From contig JAKSZU010000016.1 of the NCBI GenBank assembly GCA_026018925.1, forward strand, positions 31,834,877 to 31,898,876: DNA of 64,000 bases, read 5' to 3'. Below the pieces are notes generated by a model. It had not been told where the DNA came from. It did no database searches and saw only the letters and a program-made list of their open reading frames with translations. The stretch comes from Tupaia tana. Its lineage: Eukaryota; Chordata; Mammalia; Scandentia; Tupaiidae. Positions 1 through 11,445 of this stretch are shown piece by piece (the stretch's first letter is position 1; every line of letters begins with the position of its first letter). A program made the translations under genes and the position numbers.

Positions 1-472
1 CTAGGTTTTAGATGCGACTTCTGGGAATTCTGTTTCCACATACTTCTGTGACTACTATCAATACATGTCCACTGGGAACAAACCATTTCTTTGGATCCCA
101 GTCCTACCAAGAGCAAACTCTTGTTGAAACCTGTAAAGAATTATGCTTCAAAGCAAATTGGCATCACTTACAACTTATAAACAATAGTTTGTTTAGCGAT
201 AAGAACAAAGTAAAGTATGAGCAGTAGGGTTTAAAAAAAAAATAGACTGATTACATATAATCACATATGTTGAACTATTTCTAACCTAGATATAATCTTA
301 ATATAATGAGTATTGTTACAAGAGATAAAGATAACAATAATAACAATAATTTTATTTATAAACCATTTTCCAGCCAATGTGCTTGGGGCATTGCATGATC
401 ATATACAATGATTAAAACACTATTTTAAAACATCAAACAAACAAAATACAACCTATTCTTCAGATAGAGAAT
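1..472. other. Unique AT-rich sequence
   Basis: No gene or clear repeat seen. The 71-codon frame near the start has no recognisable domain. A short AT-rich stretch around 330-400 (ataacaataataacaa) is low-complexity, and the sequence at 360-430 might be a decayed MIR end, too weak to call. Confidence 0.5.
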
Positions 473-487
473 GAAATAGTACTTTAA

Positions 488-728
488 GGGACCAGCAGGT
501 GGCATAATGGCTATGTCACTGGACTCCCATGTAGTTGACCACAGTTCGAGTCCCAGATCCCGTGGCTTAAGCTCACACCAGGCCCGTGTGCATGCATGCC
601 CAAGATCCTGAGAGGAGAATGAAGGAGAAGGGATTGCAGCGTGGCCATCTCCTCTGAGGGGTGATTTCTCACTTTCTGTCTCTCTGTCTTTCTGGAGAGC
701 GCACACATCCTATAGCAAAAGTCTCTCA

Positions 729-755
<27 letters not shown>
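488..755 (+). mobile_element. SINE-A (tRNA-derived SINE)
   Basis: Full-length copy: head gggaccagcaggtggc, box A-like tggcataatgg, box B-like agttcgagtcc, the middle block ending in ggtgatttctcac, a CT-rich stretch, cctatagcaaaa and an A-rich tail. It is flanked by a target-site duplication (TSD), gaaatagtacttt(a/t)a at 473-487 and 756-770, 14 of 15 matching. This proves an L1-type insertion and fixes both ends. Confidence 0.93.
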
Positions 756-759
<4 letters not shown>

Positions 760-770
760 TAGTACTTTTA

Positions 771-1944
771 AAAAATCAAGGGCTAATATGAGAAGTACAG
801 AAAAATGGGACCCAGTAACAGGACACATCATAGAATAATCTTTTCTTCACTTTTTTCACCGTACTATTTTAAAAAGTCTTCAATCTTCTCTGCCATGTCT
901 TCTAATGTATTTTTTTCCTAAGTGTCTACTCTCTCTTTAGTTCCTGATGTATAGATTAAAATCTCCACCATTTCTTAGATCAAGATCTAATTTTTACGTT
1001 CATTCAATCAAATTTACATCAATGAGGTTTGTTTCAAAAACTAAACAAAAACAGAAAAGCGATTAAGCCATTTCTTCAATACTGGGGTTTTCATGGGCTC
1101 ATTATACATTTTGGCTCCATAACCAATGACATTGGAGGAAAGAATGCATGGTCTATCTATGCCTGACCATAAACTTAAACAACTGTAATTTCCAACCATT
1201 TAGCCATCATGATATCTTCTTGTTCTGAGTCTTAAAATAACCACCAACTCCCTCCTCCCTTCAAAAAAGATGAGGATGGTGTGAAAACACTGTTGGTTAC
1301 CTACACCACAACCATTTCCTTTCCCCTCCCTTCCTTTCTTCTTTGCTAACAGAACACTTTGTGTTCAAGTACCAGGGGGTCTTATCTCATGGAAAATGAG
1401 CCCTTCCCTCCCCAGGGAGAAAGTGTTGAATCTAAGACACAAATGGCAATTTTACACTACTTGGTTGGTCCCAGATATGTCATCCAACTCTGCCCAGAGA
1501 GACATATGGAAAGTCTGATTATAGCATTCCAGGAGAGTTTGCCTCCATGACCTGCTTCAGACTGTGTCAATGTGATCTTTAAAACTAGACCTTGAGACTA
1601 TGAGAGGTAGAACCAAAGGACCAAGCTAACGGGCTAAGCTCAGTAGAACAAAAAGAGAGAGAGAGATTGAGATCCTTAGGAATTTATCAGTCTAGCCTGT
1701 GACACTCCACATTTCATTTCTTGTTAGATGAGATAATTTCCCCTCCTTGTTCAAAACAATTAAATGGAACATTCTCACAGCTAAAAACATACTAACTAAC
1801 TCAAGAGTGTCTCTTATTACATAACTCAGGTAAATTACACACTTTTGGGATTCATATTTTTAGAAAACACTTCCATACAACTAAAAATACTTGAATTCTT
1901 TTAAATTAATTTTAATATAATTCAGGTAACACTTGAATGCCTAA
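771..1944. other. Unique sequence, no feature recognised
   Basis: Non-repetitive, moderately AT-rich DNA with a short GA tract near 1655-1668. The 63-codon frame at 1359-1550 has no recognisable family and no supporting splice or initiation context. I see nothing else. Confidence 0.5.
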
Positions 1945-2115
1945 TTTCTACCAAGCTTATTAGCATATTAACACATCATATTTTTAATTCCTATCATTAT
2001 ATATAAGATAGGTATTATTCTATTTTATGGAGAAAGAAAACCAGAAAAATCAAGTTATTTACTTAAGATCACATAGTTTAGAAGTATTAGAATCATAATT
2101 TGAAGTCAGGTTTTT
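1945..2115 (-). mobile_element. MIR SINE, minus strand
   Basis: On the plus strand the order matches the reverse of MIR: a 3' part (aacacatcat...ataagataggtattattc), then tttatggagaaagaaaa, caagttatttacttaagatcacatag, and the diverged tRNA-like end. Strongly diverged, so ancient. A SINE-A inserted at its right edge. Confidence 0.7.
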
Positions 2116-2116
2116 T

Positions 2117-2330
2117 GTATAGTTTGCCATTAGGGGAGAGAGAGAGTGAGAAAGCATACCCCAGGGGAGATAACCACCCTGTTATCCCTTCTTCTTCTCC
2201 ATTCTTCTCTCTGGATTTTGGGCACACACACCCACATGCCCAGCATGCTTTTCATGCTACTGGGTCCAGAACTTGAATTGCAGTCAGCTATGTGGGATCT
2301 AGCTGCCTTAACTAATGCACCACTGACCCT
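2117..2330 (-). mobile_element. Old SINE-A copy, minus strand
   Basis: Reverse-complement SINE-A: gggcacacacaccc block, tactgggtccagaacttgaattgcagtcagc (mutated box B region), ccttaactaatgcaccact (box A end). The long A tail is lost and the middle block is diverged, so it is older than most copies here. A degraded TSD, gaagtcaggtttttt (2102-2116) against gaaattaggttttta (2331-2345), supports the ends. Confidence 0.8.
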
Positions 2331-3990
2331 GAAATTAGGTTTTTATTTTTAGCTTTCTTTTTGTTTTAATTTTTTATTATTATTATCATTCCTACATTCA
2401 ATCACTATACATCATTTAGACAGTAAAGAGACTTTACCCAGCATGATATACACCGCAGCCCAGCCCAGTTGAGAATACTATACACATCCTCATCAACAGA
2501 TAATAAATCATATGTGTGTCCCACAAGTGTCTTACTCTCTGTCTTTTTCCCCCAAATTTATTTTCCTATGCTCTTTCCCTCCCACACTCTCTTTCTCTTT
2601 CTGCTTTGTCTCTAGTGTCCATTACAATTTTTAATGCTTTTATGTCCTCCAATCTTTCAGTCTCTACCATAGAGTGCAGTAGGTATATGTTAGGTGGAGA
2701 CATACAATGTCTCTCTTTTATAGCCTGGCTTGCTTCACTCAGCAACAAATCTTCCATATTTGTCCACTTTCTATCAAGTTCTAGGGCCTTGCTGTTTTAT
2801 GGCTGAATAGTATTCCATGGAGTATATGTGCCACACTTTTTTCAATTCATTCATCTGTTTGGGGACATTTAGGTTGATTCCATGTCTTAGCAATCGTGAA
2901 TAATGCTGCAATAGATATAGTTGTGCAAGCACTTTTCAGACTGAGTGTTCTACTGTCCTTTGGGTAGATACCCAGGAGTGGAATTGCTGGATCATATGGT
3001 AGTTCTATTTAAAGGTCTTTGAGAAACCTCCCTATTATTCTCCACAGAGGCTGGACCAATTTGCATTCCCACCAACAGTGTAGGAGTGTTCCCCTTTCAC
3101 CACATCCCCTCCAGCACTTAATCATTTTTTGTTTTTTTTTTAAAGCGTCACCATTCTGACTGGGGTTAGGTGGTATCTCATTGTGGTTTTGATCTGCATC
3201 TCCCTTATGATGAGGGATGTTGAGCACTTTTCATGTGCTTTTTGGCTGTTCATATGTCTTCCTTAGAGAGTTGTTTATTCAGTTCATTTTCCCATCTTTT
3301 AATTGGGTTAATCATTTTCTTCTGAGTTCCCTATGTATTCTGGTTATCAGTCCCTTATCTGAGGCAAAGTTAACAAAAATTCTCTCCCATTCTGAGGGTT
3401 GTTGATTCACACTAATTGCAGTGTCCTTTCCTGTGCAGAAACTTCTTAATCTGATGTAGCCCACCAATTTTGAGGATTAGTGCCTGTGCTTTGGTGGTCT
3501 TGCTTATGAAATCTTTGCTTATCCAATGTCTCCAGAGTTTCCCCAGTGTTTTCCACCAGTAGTTTTATAGTTTGTGGTCTTAGGTTTAGGTCTTTGATCC
3601 ACTTTGAGTTGATTTTTGTTAATGGTGACAGATAGGGGTTCAGATTCATCTTTCTGCAGGTGGATAGTCAGTTTTTCCAGTACCATTTGCTAAAGAGGTT
3701 TCCCTTTTTCCACTGGATTGACTGGTACCCTTTGTCAAAGATGAGTTATCTGTATGTTTTTGGGTTTATTTCTGAGGTCTCTATTCTGTTCCATTGGTCC
3801 TCATGTCTGTTATCATGCCAATACCATGCTGTTTTAATTATCACAGCTTTGTAATATATTTTGTGGTCAGGAAATGAGATGTCACCTACTCCACTCTTCT
3901 AGTCCAGGATGGCTTTAGTAATATGGGGTCTTTTATGTTTCCACACAAATTCTGATTGTCTTTTCTAGATCCGTGAAGAATGTCTCTTGT

Positions 3991-4256
3991 GGGAACCAGC
4001 AGTTAGCGTAATGGCTATGTCGCTGGACTCCCATGTAGTCGACCGCAGTTCGCGTCCCGGACCCAGTGGCTTAAAACTCACGCCGGGCACGTGTGCATGC
4101 GTGCCCAAGATCCCGAGAGGAGAATGGAGGAGAAGGGATTGCGGCATGACCATGCCCCCTGGGGGGTGATTTCTTGCTTTCTGTCTGTCTGTCTCTCTCT
4201 GTCTGTCTGGCGAGTGCACACGCCCTATAGCGAAAACCTCTCCAAAAAAAAATAAA
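3991..4256 (+). mobile_element. Young SINE-A inside LINE-1
   Basis: Near-consensus copy beginning gggaaccagcagttagcg, with box A ttagcgtaatgg and box B agttcgcgtcc, intact CpGs (gtcgctgg, gtcgaccgc, gccgggcacgtg) and a short A tail. A perfect 15-bp TSD, aagaatgtctcttgt at 3976-3990 and 4257-4271, brackets it. It belongs to the ttagcgtaatgg subgroup, the youngest in the window. Confidence 0.96.
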
Positions 4257-4605
4257 AAGAATGTCTCTTGTAATTTTATAGGGATTGTATTAAATATGTA
4301 GATTTATTTGGGTAGGATTGCCATTTTGATTACGTTAATTCTGTCAGTCTAGGAACTTGGGATGTCCTTCACTTTTTTGTGTCCTTTTTGATTTCCTTTT
4401 TAAGGTTTTTATAATTTTCCTTGTAGATGTCTTTGACTTCCTTGGTTAGTTTTACTCCTAAGTATCTTATACTTCTTGTGGCTATGGTAAACGAGATTAC
4501 TTATTCAGTTCTGTCTCTGTCTGCTTGTTGTTTGAATATAGCAATGCTATAGATTTTTGTAAGTTAATTTTGCATCCTGCTACTTTACTGTATGCATTTA
4601 TTACT

Positions 4606-4929
4606 TCAAGGAGTTTTGTTCGTGGATACTATTACATCATCTATGTGTACAATCATGTAATCTGCAAGCAGAGATAATTTCAGCTCTTCTTTCCCTATTG
4701 GAATACCTTTCATTTTCTTCTCTTGTCTGATCGCATTGGCTAAGACTTCTAGTACTATATTGAATAGAAGCAGAGAAAGTGGGTAGCCTTGTCTTGTACC
4801 AGCTTTTAGTGGAAAAGCTTTCAGCTTTTCTCCATTCAGTAAAATGTTAGCTATAGGTTTTTCATGGATGGCTTTTACTATGCTGAGAAATGATCCTTCT
4901 ATGCCAATTTTACTGAGAGTCTTAATCAT
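4606..4929 (-). pseudogene. L1 ORF2 reverse-transcriptase fragment
   Basis: A 107-codon open stretch covers the L1 reverse-transcriptase palm: [20 protein letters not shown] is the region around RT block 4, followed by [11 protein letters not shown] and [12 protein letters not shown]. In active L1s the last segment contains the catalytic FADD; here it reads LADY, so the second catalytic aspartate is lost. The neighbouring frame is broken on both sides. A relic with no expected activity. Confidence 0.9.
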
Positions 4930-5045
4930 AAAGGAATGTTGTATTTTGTCGAATGTTTATTCTGCATCAATTGAAATGATCATGTGGCGTTTATCTTTCT
5001 TTCTGTTAATATGGTGTATTACATTTATAATTTTGTGTATGGTTT

Positions 5046-5245
5046 ATTTATTTTTTTCATCCATGAATGAGAAAGAGAGAGACAGCACCTCCAATAGGGT
5101 AAGCCAGCCCTCGATCATAGGCATGTGTATGCCAGTATATTCAGGTAGGCCTCCAGATGAGAATCTGGACCTTTACCATGTGGATCACCCTTACAAAGCA
5201 TCATGTTTTACTACTGTGCCACTGTCTATCCCTGAAGTCAGTTTG
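5046..5245 (-). mobile_element. SINE-C (older tRNA-like SINE), minus strand
   Basis: Plus strand shows tttatttatttttttcatcc, a gagagagacag stretch, then gaggcctccagatgagaatctggacc and catgtggatcaccc. Reversed, this gives a head with ccacatgg..., a middle with tcctatg/cctgaatat, a CT-rich run and an aataaataaa tail. The same layout recurs at 42790-42975 (minus) and 20398-20575 (plus). Not identified to a named family. Confidence 0.55.
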
Positions 5246-5259
5246 CTTTAGTTTGTTTG

Positions 5260-5612
5260 TTTTTTAGACAAAGTGCAGTTCTCTTTTCACTTCAAACTAT
5301 TCAGTGGATTCTTATTCCTGTTTATGTTTGTAGACTGAATATTGACAATGATCTTAGCTTATGTTAGGTTCCCATGACTATCTGTGAATTTGTATTTGAA
5401 TTTTAGTTTAAAAAAAAATTCCACTAATGTGAAGACCATTTTCTTAATGGGGTTTAAAAAAAAAAGAGAAATATATCTAGTTCAAAATTATATTTAATGA
5501 AATGAATGGTCCTATAATAACTTGGATTCCATTTGTAATGGCAAAAGCTTAAAATATTCTGCCCATAATTGATGTACTTTGCATTAACCAATACAATTAA
5601 AAAGATATATAA
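5260..5612. other. Unique AT-rich sequence
   Basis: No repeat or gene recognised; short A runs only. Confidence 0.4.
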
Positions 5613-5614
5613 GT

Positions 5615-5858
5615 GGGGCCAGCAAGTGGTGTGGTGGTTAAGGTACTAGATTCCCACACAGCCAGCCATGATTCAAGTCCCAGACCAGGAGGCTTGAAAA
5701 ACACATAGGGTGCATATGTGTGCATACCCAAATCCCAAGAGGAGAATGAAGGAAAAGGGATTACAACATGGCCATCCCCTTACGGGATGATTTCTCACTT
5801 TTCCCTCTTTCTGTCTCTCTCTCTGGAGACCACACATGCCCTATGGCAAAGGAAAAGA
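5615..5858 (+). mobile_element. SINE-A, older subgroup
   Basis: Head ggggccagcaagtggtgtgg with tggtggttaaggta, box B-like gattcaagtccc, aggcttgaaaaacaca, then gagaatgaaggaaaaggg, CT run and ccctatggcaaa. It has the tggtggttaagg head rather than the young ttagcgtaatgg head and most CpGs have decayed. No long TSD is visible. Confidence 0.88.
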
Positions 5859-6084
5859 AATTGTGAGAAAATTTTTCAGTTCTTCTTCTCTTCCTGACTG
5901 ATAACTTCTAGATACATAACTAGGTCTTTATCCCATGGCATAACCCTAGTGAATAGTAATCACTGGATCATCATGATAAGCACACATTCTATACTGCTCA
6001 ATAATAAAAACATTTTAAAATTTCTGACTGGTTGGATTTTTATTTCCTCTTTGTCTTTGGGATGGCAGAAGCTTGACATAAAGT

Positions 6085-6300
6085 TATTCATTCAACGAAA
6101 ATGTATTGTGCATCCAGGCACTCTTCTGAGTACTATGGATGCTGAGGATAAAAAAGGCATGCATGATTCCTGCTCTCATGAAACCACTCTTATTCTAAGG
6201 TAGACAGACAATACAAATAAGTAAATAAATAAATAGGTGTGTCAGATAGAAATGACACAATGAAGTAAACAAAACAGGAGAAAGAAGATCCGACATTAGA
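6085..6300 (-). mobile_element. L2 LINE 3' end, minus strand
   Basis: Plus strand reads attcattcaacgaaaatg...ccaggcactcttctgagtac...gctctcatgaaaccac...gacagacaatacaaataag...tgtcagatagaaatgaca, collinear with the reverse of the L2 3' UTR and final ORF segment. Probably the 3' part of the same copy that resumes at 8160. Confidence 0.8.
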
Positions 6301-6323
6301 TAGGATGACTGGATTCTATCAAT

Positions 6324-6929
6324 TGAGTGTTTTGGTCCCTCTGAAATTTATGCTGTACCTTGACTCCCAATGGGGTAATGTAGGGAGCCAGTGCCTAGGG
6401 AGGTGTTTAGGGACCTGAGCAGTTAAGGCAGGTTCCCAGGAGGAAGACAGTTCTCACTAGTCAGTTTTCATCACAGCAGGATTTTTTTAAATTATTTTAT
6501 TTAACTTTATTTTATTTATTTATTTTCTTTTAATTTGACCAGAGAGGGACAGAGTAAGAGAGTGAGAGTGAGAGAGAGAGAGAGAGGGAGAGAGAAGAAA
6601 AGTGAGAAAACAAGCCACCAGGTCCGAGACTTGAACCGTGTTTGGCCACATGGTAGTCCAGTGTCCTTAACCACCATGCCACCTGCCATCCCCCAAAGCA
6701 GAGTGTTATAAAAAGCAAGTTGGCTGCCTGCAGGTCTCTATTTGTACGCATCCATTTTCCTTTCTGCTTTTCTCAGCCTTGTGGTGACATAGCCCAAGTA
6801 TGGGCCAAATGCTGGAACAATGCTCTTGGCCTTTCTAGCCACCAGAATTGTGAGCCACATAAACCTCTTTTCCTTACAAATTACCCAGAACTGCATTGTA
6901 TTATAGCAATGCAATAATAGCCTAAGACA
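6324..6929 (+). mobile_element. MaLR-type solitary LTR (MST/MLT1-like)
   Basis: The left part (tgttttggtccctctgaaat, gtaccttgactcccaatggg, gggaggtgtttagg) and right part (cttggcctttctagccaccagaattgtgagccacataaacctc, acaaattaccc, ttatagcaatgc, cctaagaca) match the start and end of the ERVL-MaLR LTR consensus that I recall. No internal retroviral genes flank it, so it is a solo LTR. A SINE-B (6482-6694) splits it. Exact subfamily uncertain. Confidence 0.8.
6482..6694 (-). mobile_element. SINE-B, minus strand, inside the MaLR LTR
   Basis: Plus strand: tttatttaactttattttat tail, taatttgaccagagagggac, GA-rich run, ccaggtccgagacttgaacc (box B region), tggccacatggtagtccagtg and ccttaaccaccatgccacctg (box A end). 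It lacks the central block of SINE-A. The LTR resumes directly on each side. Confidence 0.9.
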
Positions 6930-7189
6930 TTGGGAACATTACTTCAAAAATGTTGACATTTGAATTACAACATGAACAAAGCAGATACAACAAGAACAAA
7001 GTGACTCAGAGAAACAAGGAGGGCAAAAACATTGAGGCAGCAATTGGATGTGCATGTTTGAGGATGAGTGTGGCCATTATTGTCCTTACTCCAGCTTGAT
7101 AGCCACCTGCTTCTCAGCATCTCCACTGGATATCTAAGATAGTTCAAACTTCACGTCTCAGCACCTGAATTCTTCACTTCCTCTCCCCA

Positions 7190-8153
7190 AACATAAAATT
7201 TGCTCCTTGAAGCCTTCTTCACTCCAGCTAATGACAACTCCATTCCTGCTCAAGATAAAACCTCATGTCATCCTTGATGCCTCTTTTTCTCTTTCCCTCC
7301 TCATCTAATCTGGCAGGACACCATGACTCTCCTTCCCAACAATTCCAGAGTACATCTCATATCACCACTTCCATTACTGCTGTCAGAATGAACAGGTGTC
7401 ATCTCTAACCCGAATTACTACATGAGGCTAGTTAGAGTAAGTGCTATATAAAGTTGGCCAGTGGGGTACAAATTCTCCAGAGGTGCTATCTCCCCAGGTC
7501 ACTTACAGGGCCCTGGAAGTGAGTACCTCTTCACATTTTGTACCCTAGGGGTTTACCTTACTTCACCCTGGTCTTGGCCCTATTATGGCAATGACCTTTA
7601 AACTCTTTCCTGTATCAGTCTTTGCCCCTCCATAATCTATTCTCAACACAGCAGCTACAGGGATCCTTTTAAAATGCTAACCAAGTCCTGTTGCTCCCCT
7701 CCTCAATAGCCTGTGATAGCTGACCATCTCAAAAAGAGTAAAAGTTAAAATTCTTGCAAAAGCCAACACTTACCCTACTTTGAATCACTGACCTCCTTGC
7801 TGTTTCCTGCACCCAATACTTTCCCTTTCAGAGCACATTTTTCAATACCTGCTTTGGCTCATTCCCTCACCTATTCAATTCTACTCAAATTTCACCTTTG
7901 ACCTGAGGCCTATTCGACAGCCTGCCCTCTCTTTGGCATCCCAAACCCTTAGGAAACTCAACTTGCCTTTTTTCTCTAGCACGTACACTTTCTAACCTAT
8001 GAGAGAATTGAGTTCTTTTGTTTATGCATTATTGTCTGTCTCTTCTGGCTAGTGCAGGAATATGTGTGTTCTTTGATTTCTGATCTACCCCAGGAGACTA
8101 GAACAGTGCTGAGTGCATGGGAGGCACCCTAATGAAGAGTTATAGAATGAGTC
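7190..8153 (+). mobile_element. L2 LINE, 3' half, plus strand
   Basis: Matches L2 from late ORF to the 3' end: tcatgtcatccttgatgcctc, ctattctcaacacagcagctacagggatcc, ctccttgctgtttcctgcaccc, attcaattctactcaaatttcacc, ending in gaacagtgctgagtgcatgggaggc and atgaagagttatagaatgagtcc. A 170-bp block at about 7425-7600 is not L2 and looks like an insertion. Confidence 0.85.
7425..7600. other. Unidentified insertion inside L2
   Basis: L2 homology is interrupted here by sequence containing ggccagtggggtacaaattc and tcacttacagggccctgg. It has no SINE tail and no clear TSD. Possibly a decayed DNA transposon; I cannot name it. Confidence 0.4.
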
Positions 8154-8159
8154 CATTAC

Positions 8160-8715
8160 TACATGACTCTAAGAAGTAGCAAGAGTGCTGAGAAACAAGG
8201 ATGAGGGAATAGGCATGGCCAAATTACGCAGGAATTTGTGGGCTCCGAGGAGAATTTAGAATTTATTCTGAGCAGAAGCAGTATGTTTAGATCATTGGTG
8301 AGTTTTAAATAGAGGGACGATATGATCTTAATCTAAGTTATGTTTTGAAGTCATTTACTTATTATATTAGAATGGATAAGAGAGAGGACAAAATGGATGT
8401 TAAACAGGCTTGTGCTATAATCCAGGCAATATATGATATGAGTTAGATTAGGAAGATAGCAGGAAAAATTGGTAGAAGTGAGTGAGTATTTTGGAAGATA
8501 AGCCAACAAGAACTAATGATCAATTAGAGGTATCAACTCTCACCCATGCAATAAATAAATAAACTTTTTTTAATGGTTTGCAATATTAAAAAAAAATGTT
8601 GAGATGAGACAAAAGCTAGGGGTCATCATCGTGTGAATGGTATCTAAAGTCTTGGGTCTAGCTGAGGTCGCCTACGCGTGCATGTGGCAGAGACACAAAG
8701 GGAGCACTGGACTGA
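8160..8715 (-). mobile_element. L2 LINE internal segment, minus strand
   Basis: Plus strand is collinear with reversed L2 ORF: gaatttagaatttattctgag, cgatatgatcttaatctaag, gctataatccaggcaatata, then ggggtcatcatcgtgtgaatggtatctaaag. A low-complexity taaataaataaa patch near 8550 interrupts it. It follows, in L2 coordinates, the 3' piece at 6085-6300, suggesting one copy split by later insertions. Confidence 0.75.
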
Positions 8716-10608
8716 AGGCATGAAATGGAAATGATGTGGTCCTGGCACTTCCCTCATGGAGGTTTCCCAGTCCTCAAGATCTTTGTACAGTCACTTTTTT
8801 TTTTTCCAGAGACCTAGTTTCCTTCTGGATATTTGTAGTCCCTTTTAGTTTCCTCCCCTATTTTCTCCAAACCATTCACTGATTCTCAGATTTAATTTCG
8901 AGGCCTAAAACCATTTTCAACAGTCTTTAACCTCAATGCATTGTTATGACATATACATTAAAACAATTACATAAATTTCAATGGGCTTTATTTCCCAAAC
9001 TCTAAGTATTTTGTAATCTCTTTTTCTTTTTAAACTGCGTACAACAGTATTTGTGCAGGGGAGAGACAAGGAAAATCATCACCAGTTAATATTTTCCAAA
9101 AGTATCCTCCGTGCTTGGTATTTCTCCATCACTCTCTTTTAATCTCACATCATGGAGGTGATCCAAAATCTTATTCCTAGAACAACCAAGCGTGCTGTGG
9201 TAACCTTGGAGTAATTTGTTTCAAACCAAGAGAAGGAAGATAGAGGTGGAGATCAAGGTACAGTACCTCTGAAAGAAAGATCTGATTTTTTTACTAGGAG
9301 ATATCTCTGGAGATACAATCTAATGACTCAACCTGTCTATGCAGTTGAGGTCATCCCATCCTAGGTAGAACATGGCAATTAGAGTTTGAAACGGATTCAC
9401 AGGCAAAGAAATTCCACTTGACTTTATCTGAAAATTAAACATATCACACAAGGTAAACTATTGCTGAGTCAAGCCTAGAATAAAGATTGTAAATAAAATT
9501 CTAAACTCCTCAGCCCAAGTCCAGCATCGTCTCTACTGGTGACAAGCCGAGGGTGGACGTCTGCAGCCTCCATCCTAGTCGTGTGGCTCCCACAGCTAAC
9601 AGTAGGTCATTCGCTCCTAAAGGGTCTTTCCACTGTTTATTTTCTCTTGCCCTTATCACAGAGGTGGATGGTATTAGATATGTTTCTTTTTAGCAAGCAT
9701 GAGGTAAGCAGAGGTCAACTCAGTGTCAAATAGAGATGTAGAAAAGCAGATATGGTTACAGTGCAAACCTGCCTGCCTTAAGTAAAAACAAAAGAATTCT
9801 TTCAGTGACACTTCAGAACCAATTGAAACCGAAGTGAGGATCTGGGGGCCACTTTCTAAATAGTAGTCAAATTCAGACCTTTCTGCTTCAGGGCTTGTAG
9901 GTGCTGAGCTGACAGCGGGAAACCCTGGTCTCAGGCGACCACTTCATTTCCTCTATTGCAACCCAGTTGTGGGTGCCATTCCAGTACCTCCTTCAGCAGG
10001 CAATTAAATTTAGAGAGGTTAGAAATAAGACCTAGAAAACTCAGTGGTGTCCAGACTCTAATCCTCTACTACTGAATCAGATCCAATCCCTCAGGAGGAA
10101 AGAAGGCCACACACTGCCTCAGAGTCAGTCCATACCCCAGGCAAGAGAACACGGGTCGAGCTGGGGACTATGATGATGTGTTTACCTCCCAGATGACCAG
10201 CTCCAAGGTGATGGTGATCATAGCTTTCTTTTTATCATCATCTAATTTACAAGGCTTTATATATAGCAGTAACTCAATAAATAGTTTTAGAATTAATTTC
10301 CTGTATTTTAAGTCCCGGAATCTCAATGTCCTCATATCTTTTAAATGAAAGTTAACAAGGAGCATAGAACCAAAACAATTCTTTTATTCTCACCTCTTCT
10401 GAAATTTACATTTAACCACATGTCTCTCTACAGTATACAACATTTCTTTTTCCAGCACGAATATCGTGCGTATCAGTCAAGACAGATATTACTATATGCA
10501 TTATCATCAGCAAATAGCTTCTCATTGTTTTGTCAATTAAATGTACTTCACTTTTATTCCTTCCCCTTTCCCCTCCCTCCCATACTAAACTATTTTCACC
10601 TTTTATTG
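8716..10608. other. Unique sequence, no gene recognised
   Basis: About 1.9 kb without recognisable young repeats. Weak hints only: 10010-10080 resembles a decayed MIR, and 10240-10300 (gcagtaactcaataaatag) resembles an L2 or MIR 3' end. The open frames here (64-65 codons) show no domain. Confidence 0.45.
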
Positions 10609-10620
10609 TTTCACAAAAAT

Positions 10621-10819
10621 ATTTTTTATAAAATTATTTTATTTAACTTTATTTATTTATTTATTTTCATTTTACAAGAGAGGGACAGAGTGACAGAGAG
10701 AAGAAGAGAAAGAGAGAGAGGGAAAGTGAGGAAGCACGCCACCAGATCTAGGATTCAAACCACAGTCAGCCATATGGGAGTCCAGCGCCCTTAACCACCA
10801 TGTCACCTGCCAGCCCCCA
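10621..10819 (-). mobile_element. SINE-B, minus strand
   Basis: AT-rich tail (attttatttaactttattt), cattttacaagagagggac, GA-rich run, agatctaggattcaaaccacag, catatgggagtccagcgccc and ttaaccaccatgtcacctgcc. TSD tttcacaaaaat at 10609-10620 and 10820-10831, 12 of 12. The 149-codon frame that spans it owes its C-terminal third to this SINE. Confidence 0.93.
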
Positions 10820-10831
10820 TTTCACAAAAAT

Positions 10832-11445
10832 CTTAATTAAACTAAAAACATGTACAAAGCTAAAATCTAGTGACAAGTGCACTGTCATCTTCTTCTGAAA
10901 CATTTTTTTCTTTCTTCATTCCCCCTTTTACTGAAGAGAGAGATAAAGTAATTTATTTCCAAAAATAAAAAATAAACTTAGTCTCTATTTGGTCTGTTAT
11001 TTGCACAAAGCCTCCTGAAAATTCAATTTCTGATGCACAGCAAAAGATATTATTTTATTATTAACTTTATGCAAATAATCATTCTGCCACAAAATAAGAA
11101 TACTTACAAATATTTTCCAATTGCAGAGGGGTCAGGAAGGGGGAAAAGCTTATGTTTCAATTTAAAAAAATAATAATAACAACAAGCTGTTAACCTATGA
11201 ACAACTCAAAAGAAAACAAAAATCCTTAAATCTGGAAGATAAAGCCTAGAAGAAAATCAGTACCTTCCATACTGTCTGATTTTAGCTAAACTAGTCTCAG
11301 TAATTCTGCTTTTCCTTTTTTTCTCAGAGCCTTTTGTGTTATTTCTTAGAGTAATTAATATAACGCTTAAAAAAATCTCACTGTGATTCCCTCCCACACC
11401 CTGGTTTCAATATAATCTTTTCTTCTTCTCACACCACCATCTTTC
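10832..11445. other. Unique AT-rich sequence with an unassigned repeat segment
   Basis: No gene seen. The segment 11191-11260 is similar to 32926-32991 (shared core aaagcctagaagaaaatcag), so it belongs to an old dispersed repeat I cannot name. Confidence 0.45.

Larger units (their letters stand above)
2352..5043 (-). mobile_element. LINE-1, 5'-truncated, minus strand
   Basis: Read on the minus strand, this is the end of ORF2 followed by the 3' UTR. ORF2 pieces include GTRQGYPLS near 4800, WIKDLNLRPQTIKLL near 3560-3600 and CWRGCGERGTLLHCWWECKLVQPLW near 3020-3120 (the conserved L1 C-terminal Cys region). The upstream half of ORF2 and all of ORF1 are missing: homology stops at about 5040, beside a SINE-C. 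Many frameshifts and stops make it inactive. A young SINE-A (3991-4256) is nested in it. Confidence 0.93.

Noticed and set aside
5046-5245. Upstream continuation of the L1 ORF2
   Set aside because: The expected ORF2 sequence is absent; the segment has a SINE-C layout instead.
4844-5251. 135-codon plus-strand frame
   Set aside because: Antisense to the L1 and running into the SINE-C; a shadow frame.
6324-6929. Full endogenous retrovirus
   Set aside because: Only LTR sequence is present; no internal genes or second LTR within the window.
10345-10794. 149-codon plus-strand frame, the longest in the window
   Set aside because: Its C-terminal part (RERDRVTERRRERERGK) is the GA-rich tail side of an inverted SINE-B, and the rest is low-complexity hydrophobic translation of T-rich DNA without a domain.
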